Shown: positions 17,411 through 26,969, counted from the stretch's first letter. The stretch is 64,000 bases of DNA from Candidatus Thiodiazotropha sp. (ex Monitilora ramsayi) (GCA_025655595.1 JAHXIO010000011.1:434001-498000); one strand, 5' to 3'. The notes: generated from the sequence alone by a model not told the origin. Translations and numbers: made by a program.

Positions 17411-19333
17411 TCAGCTGGCATCGTCGACGATCTGCAGTGCCGCTTCCCTCGTCGCACGATTGACCGACTGGAGCAATCCATTGAGGTCGAGCCCCGCTTC
17501 ACTGAGCTGCTCTTCATGGCTGGCATGATGCTGGTAGGTGTCCGGCAGTCCCAGATTGAGCACCCTGACGCCGTGCCCCTCCCGATTGAGATATTCGTTG
17601 ACAGCCGAACCGGCGCCACCTGCCACCGAATTTTCTTCGATGGTTACAAGTAGGCTATGCCGGTTAGCCAGGTCGAGTACGAGCGCTTCATCCAGCGGCT
17701 TGATGAAGCGCATATTGGCCAACGTGGCATCGAGCTTCTCAGCTGCCTGCATGGCGGTCTCCAGCAGGCTGCCGAAAACCAGCAGCGCCACCCGCTGTCC
17801 TTCACGGCGTACCTCACCGCGACCGAACGGCAAAGGTGAGAGCGCCTCGTCCACAGCCACACCGGGCCCCGCACCCCGCGGATATCTGACCATGGCGGGG
17901 CCGGGGTGTTCATATGCCGTCTGCAGCAGACGCGCACACTCATTTTCGTCTCCTGGCGCCATCACCGCCATGTTGGGAATCGCCCGTACATAGCTGAGAT
18001 CATAACTGCCCGCATGGGTGGCGCCGTCAGCACCCACCAGACCCGCACGATCGACAGCCAGGGTGACATCCAGATTCTGTATTGCCACATCATGGATCAG
18101 CTGATCATAGGCTCTCTGCAGAAAGGTGGAGTAGATTGCCACCACCGGCTTGACCCCTTCGCAGGCGAGGCCCGCCGCAAACGTGAGGGCGTGCTGTTCG
18201 GCAATGCCTACATCGAAGTAGCGACGGGGAAAGCGCTGTGAAAAGGCCACCAGACCGGAGCCTTCACACATTGCCGGAGTGATAGCCACCAGTCGTTCAT
18301 CATTTTCCGCGGCACTGCACAGCCATTCACCAAACACTTGCGTATAGGTCTTCTTCTTGAGCGCCTTCTCCATCTTACCCGTGGTGGGATCGAAGGGCGT
18401 GACACCGTGATAACCGCAGGGATCCTCCTCTGCCGGCTCGAAGCCACGACCTTTCTTTGTCACCACATGCAGGAGGCGGGGACCGTGCATCCCGGACATG
18501 TTGCGTAGCGTTCGAATCAGGGTATCGAAATCGTGCCCGTCCACCGGGCCGATGTAGTTGAAGCCCATCTCCTCGAACAGTGTGCCCGGCATCACCATGC
18601 CCTTCATGTGCTCCTCCCACTTACCCACAATGTCGCTGAACTGATGGGGCAGATGGCTGAGGGCTGACTTGCCCCCCTCGCGTACGCTAGTGTAGAGCTT
18701 GCCGGAGAGGAGACGGGCCAAATGGTTGCTGAAACCTCCCACCGGTTTGGAAATCGACATGTCGTTGTCGTTGAGGATGACCAGCAGGTCCTGATCCAGT
18801 GAACCCGCCTGATTGAGTGCCTCGAAGGCCATACCCGCACCCATAGCGCCATCACCGATCACAGCTACTGCCTTACGGTGTTCCCCTTTCTGCTTGGAGG
18901 CCACAGCCATCCCGAGCGCGGCACCGATGGAGGTACTGGAGTGGCCAGTGCCGAAGGTGTCGTACTCGCTTTCACTACGCTTGGGGAAACCGGAAAGACC
19001 ATCCTTCTGGCGCAAAGTGTCCATCTGATTGCGCCGACCGGTCAGGATTTTATGGGGATAGGCCTGATGCCCCACGTCCCAGACCAGTCGATCGTAGGGG
19101 GTATTGAAGACATAGTGCAGCGCAATCGTCAGTTCCACCACGCCCAACCCAGCCGCCAGATGGCCGCCGGTCTGAGAGACACTCTCGATCAGGAACCGGC
19201 GCAGCTCATTGGCCAGGGTTCGAAGCTGATGCTGTTCAAGCTGCCGCAGGTCACCCGGTTGGTCGATCCGCTTGAGCAGAGGATAGTGATCCAGCAAATT
19301 GGGGCTTTGGTCTGAACCGCCCGGGTCTGACAT
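17411..19333 (-). CDS. dxs: 1-deoxy-D-xylulose-5-phosphate synthase
   Basis: A 640-residue thiamine-diphosphate enzyme that condenses pyruvate and glyceraldehyde-3-phosphate to DXP, the entry step of the non-mevalonate isoprenoid pathway and a source for thiamine and pyridoxal synthesis. Motifs include [18 protein letters not shown], the ThDP/Mg site [15 protein letters not shown]...NDNDMSIS, and the transketolase central domain ..[18 protein letters not shown]. Length and domain order are canonical. gloB follows 21 bp downstream. The upstream region is shared with nothing on the plus strand (cbbR lies on the same strand 100 bp further up). Confidence 0.97.
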   Translation of the reverse strand: MSDPGGSDQSPNLLDHYPLLKRIDQPGDLRQLEQHQLRTLANELRRFLIESVSQTGGHLAAGLGVVELTIALHYVFNTPYDRLVWDVGHQAYPHKILTGRRNQMDTLRQKDGLSGFPKRSESEYDTFGTGHSSTSIGAALGMAVASKQKGEHRKAVAVIGDGAMGAGMAFEALNQAGSLDQDLLVILNDNDMSISKPVGGFSNHLARLLSGKLYTSVREGGKSALSHLPHQFSDIVGKWEEHMKGMVMPGTLFEEMGFNYIGPVDGHDFDTLIRTLRNMSGMHGPRLLHVVTKKGRGFEPAEEDPCGYHGVTPFDPTTGKMEKALKKKTYTQVFGEWLCSAAENDERLVAITPAMCEGSGLVAFSQRFPRRYFDVGIAEQHALTFAAGLACEGVKPVVAIYSTFLQRAYDQLIHDVAIQNLDVTLAVDRAGLVGADGATHAGSYDLSYVRAIPNMAVMAPGDENECARLLQTAYEHPGPAMVRYPRGAGPGVAVDEALSPLPFGRGEVRREGQRVALLVFGSLLETAMQAAEKLDATLANMRFIKPLDEALVLDLANRHSLLVTIEENSVAGGAGSAVNEYLNREGHGVRVLNLGLPDTYQHHASHEEQLSEAGLDLNGLLQSVNRATREAALQIVDDAS

Positions 19334-19434
19334 AGTGTGAACCGCTCCGATAGGGTATCTGGGGGAGAGATCGATCTATTCGACAACCTCTGTGCAGAAT
19401 GGTTGATTTTAGCGCATTCGAACAATCGACGCAT

Positions 19435-20343
19435 TCAGACGGGCGCATCTTTTATCTGTTGAGATTCCGCGAGAACAAAGTCGTGAAAGGCCCTTGCCGG
19501 TGGCGAGAGCCTTTTCCCCTTTCGATACACCATGTACCAGTGGCGCTGCAGTGGAAAGCCCACCACATCCAATACCACCAGACGGCCGGTCTCCAACTCC
19601 AACTCGATGGTGTGACTGGAGACCACACCCAGCCCCATACCGGCACGTACCGCCTGTTTGATCGCCTCATTTCGGGTCATTTGCATACCGGTGCTGAGAG
19701 GAATCGACTGCTCGGAAAAAAAGCGCTCCATTGCCAGCCGGGTACCCGAACCCTCCTCTCGCATGATGAACACCTCTTCAGCCAAGCGTTGTGCCGGGAT
19801 CCCCTGTTCGTGTTGCAGCGGATGCCCAGGGGGCGCTATCACCACCAACGGATTCTCCATGAAGGGTTCATAGACAAGTTCGATATCCTCCGGCGGCAGG
19901 CCCATGAGGACGATATCGGTCTCGTTATTCTTGAGCAGACCCATCAGCCGTTCCCGGTTGGTAACATCGAGGCTCAGATCGATACCCGGATATTGACGAC
20001 TGAACGCTGCGAGTAATCTCGGTGCAAAATAGTTGACCGTACTCGCCACGGCGATATCGATATGGCCGGTATCCAGCCCTTTCATGGCATCCAGGACCTC
20101 CTCCATCTCCTCAAAGGTCTGGAAGATAGTCCGCACATACTGGAACATCTCCCTGCCGGCCTCGGTGAGCTGGATCTTTTTTCCGGCATGCTCAAACAGG
20201 GGCAGACCGACCGACTCCTCGAGTTGCTTCACCTGCATCGACACCGCCGGCTGGCTGAGATGGAGTTCCTGTGCCGCCCGGGTATAGTTCAGGTGCCTGG
20301 CCACGGTGGTGAAGACTCTCATCTGCCGTAGGGTTGTATGCAT
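19435..20343 (-). CDS. cbbR: LysR-type regulator of CO2 fixation genes, CbbR
   Basis: A 302-residue LysR-type regulator. The N-terminal winged helix (residues 1-65: LRQMRVFTTVARHLNYTRAAQELHLSQ region, then a recognition helix with QPAVSMQVKQLEE) is followed by the two-lobed effector-binding domain (DIAVASTVNYFAPRLLAAF onward). It is divergently oriented to cbbL across a 300-bp gap, the standard cbbR position. CbbR proteins sense Calvin-cycle intermediates or redox cofactors and switch on cbb genes. The effector here is not evident from sequence. A dyad with TATACCA/TGGTATA arms lies in the shared upstream region. Confidence 0.92.
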   Translation of the reverse strand: MHTTLRQMRVFTTVARHLNYTRAAQELHLSQPAVSMQVKQLEESVGLPLFEHAGKKIQLTEAGREMFQYVRTIFQTFEEMEEVLDAMKGLDTGHIDIAVASTVNYFAPRLLAAFSRQYPGIDLSLDVTNRERLMGLLKNNETDIVLMGLPPEDIELVYEPFMENPLVVIAPPGHPLQHEQGIPAQRLAEEVFIMREEGSGTRLAMERFFSEQSIPLSTGMQMTRNEAIKQAVRAGMGLGVVSSHTIELELETGRLVVLDVVGFPLQRHWYMVYRKGKRLSPPARAFHDFVLAESQQIKDAPV

Positions 20344-20440
20344 GGATACGCTCTCTTATTTGTCAGTCGGTCAGCGCCAGGCCCCAGCATAGAGATCACT
20401 TTCCATGACGATTTTTATCGAGGAGCCAATTATCAGCAAA

Positions 20441-20465
20441 TATACCACATATCTCATATGGTATA
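20441..20465. promoter_or_regulatory. candidate CbbR operator
   Basis: TATACCA (20441-20447), an 11-bp spacer, and TGGTATA (20459-20465) form a perfect 7-bp dyad. It lies between the divergent cbbR and cbbL genes, about 58 bp before the cbbL -10 box. LysR-type regulators typically bind interrupted dyads with a T-N11-A core in this position. The spacer itself carries a related CATAT/ATATG repeat. Confidence 0.55.
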
Positions 20466-20500
20466 AGTATTTTATTATGATTTTGATTAAAAGATCTGAC

Positions 20501-20528
20501 TTCACTTAAGCGTCCGCCTACCTATACT
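20501..20528 (+). promoter_or_regulatory. candidate cbbL promoter
   Basis: TTCACT (20501-20506), 16 bp, then TATACT (20523-20528) gives a sigma-70-like promoter about 110 bp before the cbbL ATG. The -35 box is weak, as expected for an activator-dependent promoter next to the CbbR dyad. Confidence 0.45.
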
Positions 20529-20643
20529 AGCTCCACCTTCATTGAGGTTATTACAGAGAGATTTGTTACTGCCAGCACGGAAGATTTTTTCCGGAAGCTG
20601 CATTTCAAGGCAACGCAATCCTAAATCAGGAGGAATCGCTAAA

Positions 20644-22062
20644 ATGGCCAAGAAATATGATGCGGGCGTAAAAGAGTACCGCGAAACATACTGGATGCCC
20701 GATTACACGCCGAAGGAAACAGACATCCTGGCGTGCTTCAAAGTCACCCCTCAGCCGGGCGTACCGCGCGAAGAGGTTGCAGCCGCTGTTGCCGCTGAAT
20801 CCTCCACCGGTACCTGGACCACTGTATGGACCGACCTGCTGACCGATCTGGATTACTACAAGGGCCGCGCCTACGCCATCGAAGACGTGCCTGGCGACGA
20901 CTCCTGCTTCTACGCCTTCGTTGCCTACCCGATCGACCTTTTCGAGGAAGGTTCCGTGGTTAACGTGATGACCTCCCTGGTCGGTAACGTATTCGGCTTC
21001 AAGGCCCTGCGTGCACTGCGTCTGGAAGACATCCGCTTCCCGCTGGCCTACGTCATGACCTGTAATGGCCCGCCCCAGGGTATCCAGGTCGAGCGCGACA
21101 TGCTGAACAAATACGGTCGTCCGCTGCTGGGTTGTACCATTAAGCCCAAGCTGGGTCTGTCTGCTAAGAACTACGGTCGTGCCTGCTACGAAGGCCTGCG
21201 CGGTGGTCTGGACTTCACCAAGGACGACGAGAACGTCAACTCCCAGCCCTTCATGCGCTGGAAGCATCGTTTCGATTTCGTCATGGAAGCCATCCATAAG
21301 GCCGAAGCCGAAACTGGTGAGCGTAAAGGTCACTACCTGAACGTAACTGCGCCTACTGCTGACGAGATGATGAAGCGTGCCGAGTACGCCAAAGAGATCG
21401 GTGCTCCCATCATCATGCACGACTACCTGACCGGTGGTTGGTCCGCCAACACCCAACTGGCACAATGGTGTCAGGACAACGGTATGCTGCTGCACATCCA
21501 CCGCGCCATGCACGCCGTGCTCGATCGCAACCCGCACCACGGTATCCACTTTCGCGTACTGACCAAGATCCTGCGTCTGTCCGGTGGTGACCACCTGCAC
21601 TCCGGTACCGTTGTCGGCAAGCTGGAAGGCGACCGTGACGCGACCCTGGGTTGGATCGACATCATGCGCGATTCCTACGTCAAGGAAGACCGCTCACGCG
21701 GTATCTTCTTCGATCAGGACTGGGGCGCCATGCCTGGCGTTCTGCCGGTAGCTTCCGGTGGTATCCACGTATGGCACATGCCGGCACTGGTCAGCATCTT
21801 CGGTGATGACTCCGTACTGCAGTTCGGCGGCGGCACCCTGGGTCACCCCTGGGGCAACGCTGCTGGCGCGGCTGCCAACCGTGTTGCGGTTGAGGCCTGT
21901 GTCGAGGCTCGTAACCAGGGCCGTGAGCTGGAGAAGGAAGGTAAGGACATCCTCACCAACGCAGCTGCTTCAAGCCCCGAGCTGAAGGCCGCCATGGAGA
22001 CCTGGAAAGAGATCAAGTTCGAATTCGACACCGTCGACAAGCTGGACGTTTCTCACAAGTAA
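20644..22062 (+). CDS. cbbL: RuBisCO large subunit, form IA
   Basis: A 472-residue catalytic large subunit of ribulose-1,5-bisphosphate carboxylase/oxygenase. The carbamylated-lysine motif is [10 protein letters not shown], the loop-6 region [11 protein letters not shown] is intact, and [20 protein letters not shown] is the family signature. I start it at the ATG at 20644, 11 bases after AGGAGG, where the N-terminus [14 protein letters not shown] matches form IA proteins; the reading frame stays open upstream but that part is leader. Sequence character and the downstream cbbS-cbbQ-cbbO order fit the non-carboxysomal IAq type. No carboxysome shell genes are present. The codon choice (C/G-ending, highly biased) suggests very high expression. 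Confidence 0.98.
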   Translation: MAKKYDAGVKEYRETYWMPDYTPKETDILACFKVTPQPGVPREEVAAAVAAESSTGTWTTVWTDLLTDLDYYKGRAYAIEDVPGDDSCFYAFVAYPIDLFEEGSVVNVMTSLVGNVFGFKALRALRLEDIRFPLAYVMTCNGPPQGIQVERDMLNKYGRPLLGCTIKPKLGLSAKNYGRACYEGLRGGLDFTKDDENVNSQPFMRWKHRFDFVMEAIHKAEAETGERKGHYLNVTAPTADEMMKRAEYAKEIGAPIIMHDYLTGGWSANTQLAQWCQDNGMLLHIHRAMHAVLDRNPHHGIHFRVLTKILRLSGGDHLHSGTVVGKLEGDRDATLGWIDIMRDSYVKEDRSRGIFFDQDWGAMPGVLPVASGGIHVWHMPALVSIFGDDSVLQFGGGTLGHPWGNAAGAAANRVAVEACVEARNQGRELEKEGKDILTNAAASSPELKAAMETWKEIKFEFDTVDKLDVSHK

Positions 22063-22140
22063 TGACCAGTTCACCGGTGGCCGATACCCGGCCACCGGAT
22101 GAACGACTCAATCAAATTCGAACAGTTAGAGGTATATACA

Positions 22141-22497
22141 ATGAGTGATATGCAAGACTACAAGTCAAGCCTTGGCAACGCAGAAAGCCGCAAGTTCGAG
22201 ACTTTCTCCTACCTGCCTTCTATGGATGCAGACCAGATCCGCACACAGATCGAGTTCATCGTATCCAAGGGCTGGAACCCATCTATAGAGCACACCGAGC
22301 CAGAGAACGCCAGCGGTAGTTACTGGTACATGTGGAAGCTGCCAATGTTCGGTGAAACCGACGTCGACGCTATCCTGGCTGAGTGTGAAGCTTGCCACAA
22401 GGCTCACCCGAAAAACCACGTACGCCTGCTGGGCCTGGACAACTATGCCCAGTGCGCAGGTGCATCAATGGTTATCTACCGTGGTGAAACTGTCTAA
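22141..22497 (+). CDS. cbbS: RuBisCO small subunit, form IA
   Basis: A 118-residue small subunit that assembles with CbbL as an L8S8 enzyme. The conserved [12 protein letters not shown]-terminal strand, [16 protein letters not shown] and [13 protein letters not shown] segments are typical. It starts at the ATG at 22141, 78 bp after the cbbL stop, and is followed by an intrinsic terminator, so cbbLS form a strongly expressed bicistronic unit. An in-frame ATG at 22099 would add an unconserved leader. Confidence 0.97.
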   Translation: MSDMQDYKSSLGNAESRKFETFSYLPSMDADQIRTQIEFIVSKGWNPSIEHTEPENASGSYWYMWKLPMFGETDVDAILAECEACHKAHPKNHVRLLGLDNYAQCAGASMVIYRGETV

Positions 22498-22524
22498 GTT
22501 CTGATTTCAGGACCTTGGACGAAG

Positions 22525-22564
22525 GGCCCCGCCCCCCATACCTGGGCGGCGGGGCTTTTTCTTT
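22525..22564 (+). terminator. terminator after cbbS
   Basis: GCCCCGCCC pairs with GGGCGGCGGGGC (bulged), followed by TTTTTCTTT. It sits 28 bp after the cbbS stop and before cbbQ1, so it probably lets only partial read-through into the activase genes. Confidence 0.85.
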
Positions 22565-22586
22565 AAACAGCCGATCAAAGTCAGCT

Positions 22587-22623
22587 GGTTTTCCAAAACC
22601 CCGCGTTAGGGTTTCGGAAAACC
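22587..22623 (+). repeat. long hairpin between cbbS terminator and cbbQ1
   Basis: GGTTTTCC and AAACCC pair with GGGTTT and GGAAAACC around the loop CGCGTTA, an 8 + 6 bp stem with one mismatch. No T-run follows. It is the second hairpin in the 200-bp cbbS-cbbQ1 gap and may protect or process the transcript ends. Confidence 0.6.
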
Positions 22624-22698
22624 TGCTTTCAACTATTACCCCGTGGTGCCTTCGGCATCCTGGTGGTTAACAACCTGATTACAATAAGGTAGGAAATC

Positions 22699-23505
22699 AT
22701 GAGCGATATCAACGCAGACCAGTATCTGATCCAAGAAGAGCCTTACTACCGCTCCGTAGGTAACGAGGTCGAGATGTACCAAGCGGCCTACGATGCACGC
22801 ATGCCGGTGATGCTCAAGGGCCCTACCGGTTGCGGCAAATCGCGATTCGTCGAGTATATGGCGCATAAGCTGAACAAGCCGTTGATCACCGTCGCCTGTA
22901 ACGAGGACATGACCGCCTCCGATCTGGTCGGTCGCTTCCTGCTCGACATCAACGGTACCAAGTGGCAGGACGGCCCGCTGACCGTTGCCGCGCGCATCGG
23001 CGCCATCTGTTACCTGGACGAAGTCGTCGAGGCCCGTCAGGACACCACTGTGGTCATTCACCCGCTGACCGACCACCGTCGTGAACTGCCGCTGGAAAAG
23101 AAGGGCGAACTGGTCAAGGCACATTCGGATTTCCAGATTGTGATCTCCTACAATCCAGGCTACCAGTCGCTGATGAAGGACCTCAAACAGTCCACCAAGC
23201 AACGCTTCGGCGGCATGGACTTCGATTATCCTGAAACCAATATCGAGACCGAGATCGTACAGCATGAAGGCGGCGTAGACGCCGAGACTGCCGGTAAGCT
23301 TGTACAAATCGCACAGCGTTCCCGCAACCTCAAGGGCCATGGTCTGGATGAAGGCATGTCTACACGACTGCTGGTGTACGCGGCACAGCTGGTTTCCAAG
23401 GGCATCGACCCGATGTCGGCGTGCCAAATGGCCCTGGTCACCCCGCTTACCGATGATCCGGATATGCGCGACACCCTGAGTGCTGCGGTCAATACCTATT
23501 TCTGA
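22699..23505 (+). CDS. cbbQ1: RuBisCO activase AAA+ subunit CbbQ (form I partner)
   Basis: A 268-residue MoxR-group AAA+ ATPase. With CbbO it forms a motor that removes inhibitory sugar phosphates from RuBisCO. Walker A is [10 protein letters not shown] (residues ~41-50), Walker B is [10 protein letters not shown], and [16 protein letters not shown] is the sensor-1 region characteristic of CbbQ/NorQ. TAGGAAA lies just before the ATG. It follows cbbS after two hairpins and is separated from cbbO1 by an inverted-repeat element. CbbQ2 at 29 kb is closely similar but clearly distinct. Confidence 0.95.
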   Translation: MSDINADQYLIQEEPYYRSVGNEVEMYQAAYDARMPVMLKGPTGCGKSRFVEYMAHKLNKPLITVACNEDMTASDLVGRFLLDINGTKWQDGPLTVAARIGAICYLDEVVEARQDTTVVIHPLTDHRRELPLEKKGELVKAHSDFQIVISYNPGYQSLMKDLKQSTKQRFGGMDFDYPETNIETEIVQHEGGVDAETAGKLVQIAQRSRNLKGHGLDEGMSTRLLVYAAQLVSKGIDPMSACQMALVTPLTDDPDMRDTLSAAVNTYF

Positions 23506-23512
23506 TGCGCGT

Positions 23513-23716
23513 GGGACGCAGAGAGCGTAAAGGAGCACAGACTACGCAGAGGGTTCAATCAATGGCTCGTGTTGCACACCGATTTGTAAGAGCGCCTTTC
23601 CAGGGCATTAGCACATGGGCGGAAGGCCCCTTACAGTCAGCACACACTGATCGACGCCCATCCGCAGCATCTGCCTGTTCAGCGACCTCTGCGCTCCTCC
23701 GCGGACTCTGCGTCCG
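23513..23716. repeat. inverted-repeat element between cbbQ1 and cbbO1
   Basis: The left arm (23513-23552, beginning GGGACGCAGAG and containing AAAGGAGC and CGCAGAGGG) is the imperfect reverse complement of the right arm (23681-23716, containing CTCTGCGCTCCTCC and ACTCTGCGTCC). About 130 bp of unrelated sequence lies between them. Elements built on GCAGAG/CTCTGC arms are widespread short repeats in proteobacteria. This one has no open frame and looks like a non-autonomous (MITE-like or palindromic) insertion. The right arm ends one base before the GGAG that serves as the cbbO1 ribosome binding site. Confidence 0.65.
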
Positions 23717-23725
23717 GAGAGAACC

Positions 23726-26107
23726 ATGAGCGTCGATTTTTCTGAATATATAAACTGTCTCGATGAGGGCGACCACGAGCACCTCGAAGCACTTGAGTCG
23801 TCCTACCATGAGGCGCAACGGGTCATGTCTCCACGTGGCCTGCAAAACTACCTGGAAGGCATGCGCGCCTTCTGTACTCTGGGTCGCGGCCAGGACTTGG
23901 TACTGACCTACGTGCAGGAAATGCCCGGTGTCGCCAAAGAGGTTGGTGAGGACATCATCCCCGATATCGTCGAAGCGATGATGAAGCTGGCCTCGCACAC
24001 ATCCGGCAGTGTCATCACCCTCATTGTGGCCAACCTGCCGCTTGCAGCCTCCCGCCTCGGCGACGCTGAGGTCATGCGCGGCTTCCTCAAGCTGTTGCAC
24101 CAGATGACCGGCAAGGCCCCGCGGGGCCTGCGCCCGATGATGGAGAACCTGGACGAACTCCTCTCCAAGCTGACCCTGGGCGGGCTTCGCCGTTGGGTCA
24201 TGTGGGGCGCACAGGCACACCAACGCGACCTTGACGGCCAGCTGGCCTACTTTGGCCTACAGACCGAGTCGGCCCGCTCCATCCTCCAGTCAGAGAGACG
24301 TGGCACCCTGTTCATCGACAATCAGCGCAAGCTCAACTTCTACTTGCGCGCACTCTGGGCACGGGCCTTTTTCATGCGCCCCACTGCAGGCGACTTCGAG
24401 TCCCGCCAGGGTATCCGTCCCTATATCGAGAGTTTTCAGATCCACGTGCCGGATGCCTTCGATCCATTCCGCGGTATCGATGGCATGGAGGTCTACCGGG
24501 CAGCCGCAGCTCATGCTGCCGCGCACATGGTCTACACCCGTGAACCGATCTCTGCTGAGCAACTCTCACAGGCACAAATGCGTATGATCGAGCTGTTCGA
24601 AGATGCCCGTGTCGAGTACCTCGCCTACAGCAAATTCCCCGGCCTGCGCAAACTCTGGCTGCAGTTCTTCACGTCCGAGCCGGGCGAGAACGACGATTTC
24701 GGCAAGCCGCATGAGACCATGGACCTGATGATGCGCACCACCCGCGCCATCATGGATCGCGATTATCGCGATGAGATTGATGCCATCAATCAGGTGGCCG
24801 ATGATTTCGTGACCAAACTGGAAGAGGATCCTTACAACCCACGCTTGTCCTGGATGGCTGGTATCGATTTCTACAACAAGATCGTCGATTTCGCCAAGAT
24901 CCCCAGTGTGCGAATCCTCTCTGAGTGGCCGATCCCCTATCGCGACGATAACCGCTATTTCTGGGATTTCTCAGAGAACATGTTCGAGTCTCAGGGTATC
25001 GACTACCTGCCAACATCGCAGAAGACGGTCCGCCGTTATGTCAGTCTGATGGAATTCGTCAACGACCTCGACTCGGAGATGACCCACGACAACCCGGACG
25101 AGATCCTGGTGCTGTCCACCGAGCTGTTCCCCTACGAAGACATGGGGGTCAGTTACAATGAGATGGAAGGCGTGGAGCCGGTCTCCGACCCCTACCACTA
25201 TAACGAGTGGGATTACCATGTGCAGCTGGCGCGTCCCGACTGGGCCACTGTCATCGAGCGCAAACAGGGCATTGGCGATCCTGAAATGATGGACGAGATT
25301 CTCACCAAGCATAAGCCGATCGCCTCGCGTATCCGCCATCTGATCGACGCGCTTCAGCCCCAGGGTATCGTGCGCCGTCGCGGCTACGAAGAGGGCGAGG
25401 AACTGGATCTCAACGCGGCGGTACGGGCGATGATCGATATCCGTCGCGGTGTCATGCCCGATCCGCGGATCAATATCCGCATCACCCGCCATATCCGCGA
25501 CCTGTCGATTGTGTTGCTGCTCGACCTTTCCGAGTCAACCAACGAGAAGATCGGCGATCTTGCCGAGGGTGAAGAGGGTTACGAGGATCAGGACAGCATC
25601 CTGGACCTGACCCGCGAATCGGCCGGCCTGCTCTCATGGGCCATCGACTCCATCGGCGACAACTTCGCGGTACACGGATTCGCCTCCGACGGCCGTCACG
25701 ATGTGCAGTACTACCGCTTCAAGGATTTCGAGCAGTCCTATGATGATGAGGCCAAATCCCGGATGGCCGGCATGAAGGGCGGCCTCTCCACCCGCATGGG
25801 CGCAGCACTGCGTCACGCCGGCTGGCACCTGACCCAGCAGAACGCACAGAAACGTCTTGTGTTGCTGGTCACTGACGGCGAACCGGCAGACATCGATGAG
25901 CGGGACCCGCAGTATTTACGTCACGACGCCAAGAAGGCGGTAGAAGACCTGGCCATGCAAGGCGTCTATACCTACTGCCTGACCCTGGATCCGAATGCGG
26001 ACCGCTACGTAGCGAGAATCTTCGGTGAGAACGGCTACTCAATCGTGGACAATGTAGAGCGTCTGCCGGAGAGATTGCCGAGTGTTTTTGCTGCGCTGAC
26101 CGGTTAA
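23726..26107 (+). CDS. cbbO1: RuBisCO activase adaptor CbbO with VWA domain (form I partner)
   Basis: A 793-residue adaptor that links CbbQ hexamers to RuBisCO. The N-terminal ~550 residues are the helical CbbO/NorD region, and the C-terminal von Willebrand A domain carries an intact MIDAS motif (LLLDLSEST, then GGLSTRMG and LLVTDGEPAD). The MIDAS metal is thought to bind an acidic RuBisCO residue. GGAGAG ahead of the ATG is a fair ribosome binding site and lies at the edge of the inverted-repeat element. Length is typical for the form I-linked type (~770-800), longer than the form II-linked paralogue at 29.9 kb. Confidence 0.94.
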   Translation: MSVDFSEYINCLDEGDHEHLEALESSYHEAQRVMSPRGLQNYLEGMRAFCTLGRGQDLVLTYVQEMPGVAKEVGEDIIPDIVEAMMKLASHTSGSVITLIVANLPLAASRLGDAEVMRGFLKLLHQMTGKAPRGLRPMMENLDELLSKLTLGGLRRWVMWGAQAHQRDLDGQLAYFGLQTESARSILQSERRGTLFIDNQRKLNFYLRALWARAFFMRPTAGDFESRQGIRPYIESFQIHVPDAFDPFRGIDGMEVYRAAAAHAAAHMVYTREPISAEQLSQAQMRMIELFEDARVEYLAYSKFPGLRKLWLQFFTSEPGENDDFGKPHETMDLMMRTTRAIMDRDYRDEIDAINQVADDFVTKLEEDPYNPRLSWMAGIDFYNKIVDFAKIPSVRILSEWPIPYRDDNRYFWDFSENMFESQGIDYLPTSQKTVRRYVSLMEFVNDLDSEMTHDNPDEILVLSTELFPYEDMGVSYNEMEGVEPVSDPYHYNEWDYHVQLARPDWATVIERKQGIGDPEMMDEILTKHKPIASRIRHLIDALQPQGIVRRRGYEEGEELDLNAAVRAMIDIRRGVMPDPRINIRITRHIRDLSIVLLLDLSESTNEKIGDLAEGEEGYEDQDSILDLTRESAGLLSWAIDSIGDNFAVHGFASDGRHDVQYYRFKDFEQSYDDEAKSRMAGMKGGLSTRMGAALRHAGWHLTQQNAQKRLVLLVTDGEPADIDERDPQYLRHDAKKAVEDLAMQGVYTYCLTLDPNADRYVARIFGENGYSIVDNVERLPERLPSVFAALTG

Positions 26108-26165
26108 AAATAGATTTTTAGCCGGACTCCCCAGAAACCAAACACTGCAAGTATCGGCAGAGAAT

Positions 26166-26186
26166 GGTGGGGCCATGCCCCACCAA
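26166..26186. repeat. GC-rich hairpin after cbbO1
   Basis: TGGTGGGGC, loop CAT, GCCCCACCA: a perfect 9-bp stem between the convergent cbbO1 and the minus-strand unknown genes. There is no T-run. It resembles half of the longer inverted repeat found after cbbM (28842-28913), which is built on the same GTGGGGC/GCCCCAC core, so both may belong to one repeat family. Confidence 0.55.
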
Positions 26187-26202
26187 AACCGCACTTTCGC
26201 GG

Positions 26203-26658
26203 TCAAGACGCCTGTTTCGGAAACGGCAGTACCCGCTTCATCCTCGCTTCACAGCCATTCTCTTTAAAACGCTCCTCCATGATATCAAGGGCATTTTTGA
26301 AATCGCCGATCAATCGAGTGTGTAGATCTCTGGCGTTATCATCGTAGTAGATCAAATCGATGGGGGCAGGTTCAGTCAGGCTCTCCCTCTCCTGGTCTCG
26401 ACGGAATTTCCAGGCCAGCCGGATCAGCTTACCCCCCTCACCATCGCGGACGGCGTAGGCCTGGTTATCGACAAAAATCACCTCATCCTCATCGATCACC
26501 GCCTGGATTTGCATCGACCGGACCGGGATGAAGACATGTTCGTACTGACAGCGTGACAACATCAACCGACACTGGTTGTAGAGCGGCGAAGGGATGGTCA
26601 GACGTTCACAGGCAACTTCGTCAGGACGAAAGAAGATCTCACTCAGACTTTCACTCAT
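26203..26658 (-). CDS. unknown protein between the two RuBisCO modules (a)
   Basis: A 151-residue soluble protein with no recognised domain. It has no signal peptide or membrane segment. The central part alternates short beta-like strands (HVFIPVRSMQIQAVID, EVIFVDNQAYAV) and then a charged region (AWKFRRDQERESL), ending in a helix DALDIMEERF-like segment. That layout suggests a compact alpha/beta fold. The start at 26658 has CGGGGT just before it. It follows the 100-residue gene with an 8-bp gap, so the two form a bicistronic unit. The position between the form I and form II modules, opposite in orientation, suggests but does not prove a role in carbon fixation. Confidence 0.7.
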   Translation of the reverse strand: MSESLSEIFFRPDEVACERLTIPSPLYNQCRLMLSRCQYEHVFIPVRSMQIQAVIDEDEVIFVDNQAYAVRDGEGGKLIRLAWKFRRDQERESLTEPAPIDLIYYDDNARDLHTRLIGDFKNALDIMEERFKENGCEARMKRVLPFPKQAS

Positions 26659-26666
26659 ACCCCGAC

Positions 26667-26969
26667 TCAGTCATTTTCACCCAGTTCAGGGTCCCACCCT
26701 TTGGCCTTGGCTTCCACAATCGCCTGTTGGTAGATGCGATTGTGTTTCTCCGCCAGTTCCGGCGGGAGATTCGACACCAGGTGTCCGTATTTATCCCACT
26801 CTTTGGTGACTTTGTCATAGAGGGAGTCTATCCCTTGTACTGCCCACCCTTCACAGGTCTCTGTCTCAGGAATCAAGCCAAACACCCAGGCGTCACGAAT
26901 GACGTTGCCTGTGGGATTCATGGCGCCGGTGGGATCGTTATCTATACCCTGGTATCGCTTTTCTGCCAT
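26667..26969 (-). CDS. unknown 100-residue protein between the two RuBisCO modules (b)
   Basis: A small soluble acidic protein that I do not recognise. Conserved-looking features are a Gly/Asn/Asp-rich N-terminus (NDPTGAMNPTGNVIRDAW), then WVFGLIPETETCEGW with a single Cys, and a long C-terminal helix (PPELAEKHNRIYQQAIVEAKAKGWD). There is no signal peptide. It is the first gene of a two-gene minus-strand unit (8 bp to the next gene) that starts ~390 bp from the divergent cbbM, so it could share regulation with the form II RuBisCO. The protein-like composition and the tight gap to its neighbour support it as a real gene. Confidence 0.72.
   Translation of the reverse strand: MAEKRYQGIDNDPTGAMNPTGNVIRDAWVFGLIPETETCEGWAVQGIDSLYDKVTKEWDKYGHLVSNLPPELAEKHNRIYQQAIVEAKAKGWDPELGEND

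Noticed and set aside
20626-21600. A 324-codon open frame antisense to cbbL
   Set aside because: It is a frame shadow of the high-GC3 cbbL gene. Its composition and lack of start signal do not suit a protein.
22636-23538. A 300-codon open frame antisense to cbbQ1
   Set aside because: Shadow of cbbQ1. No ribosome binding site, no plausible domain.
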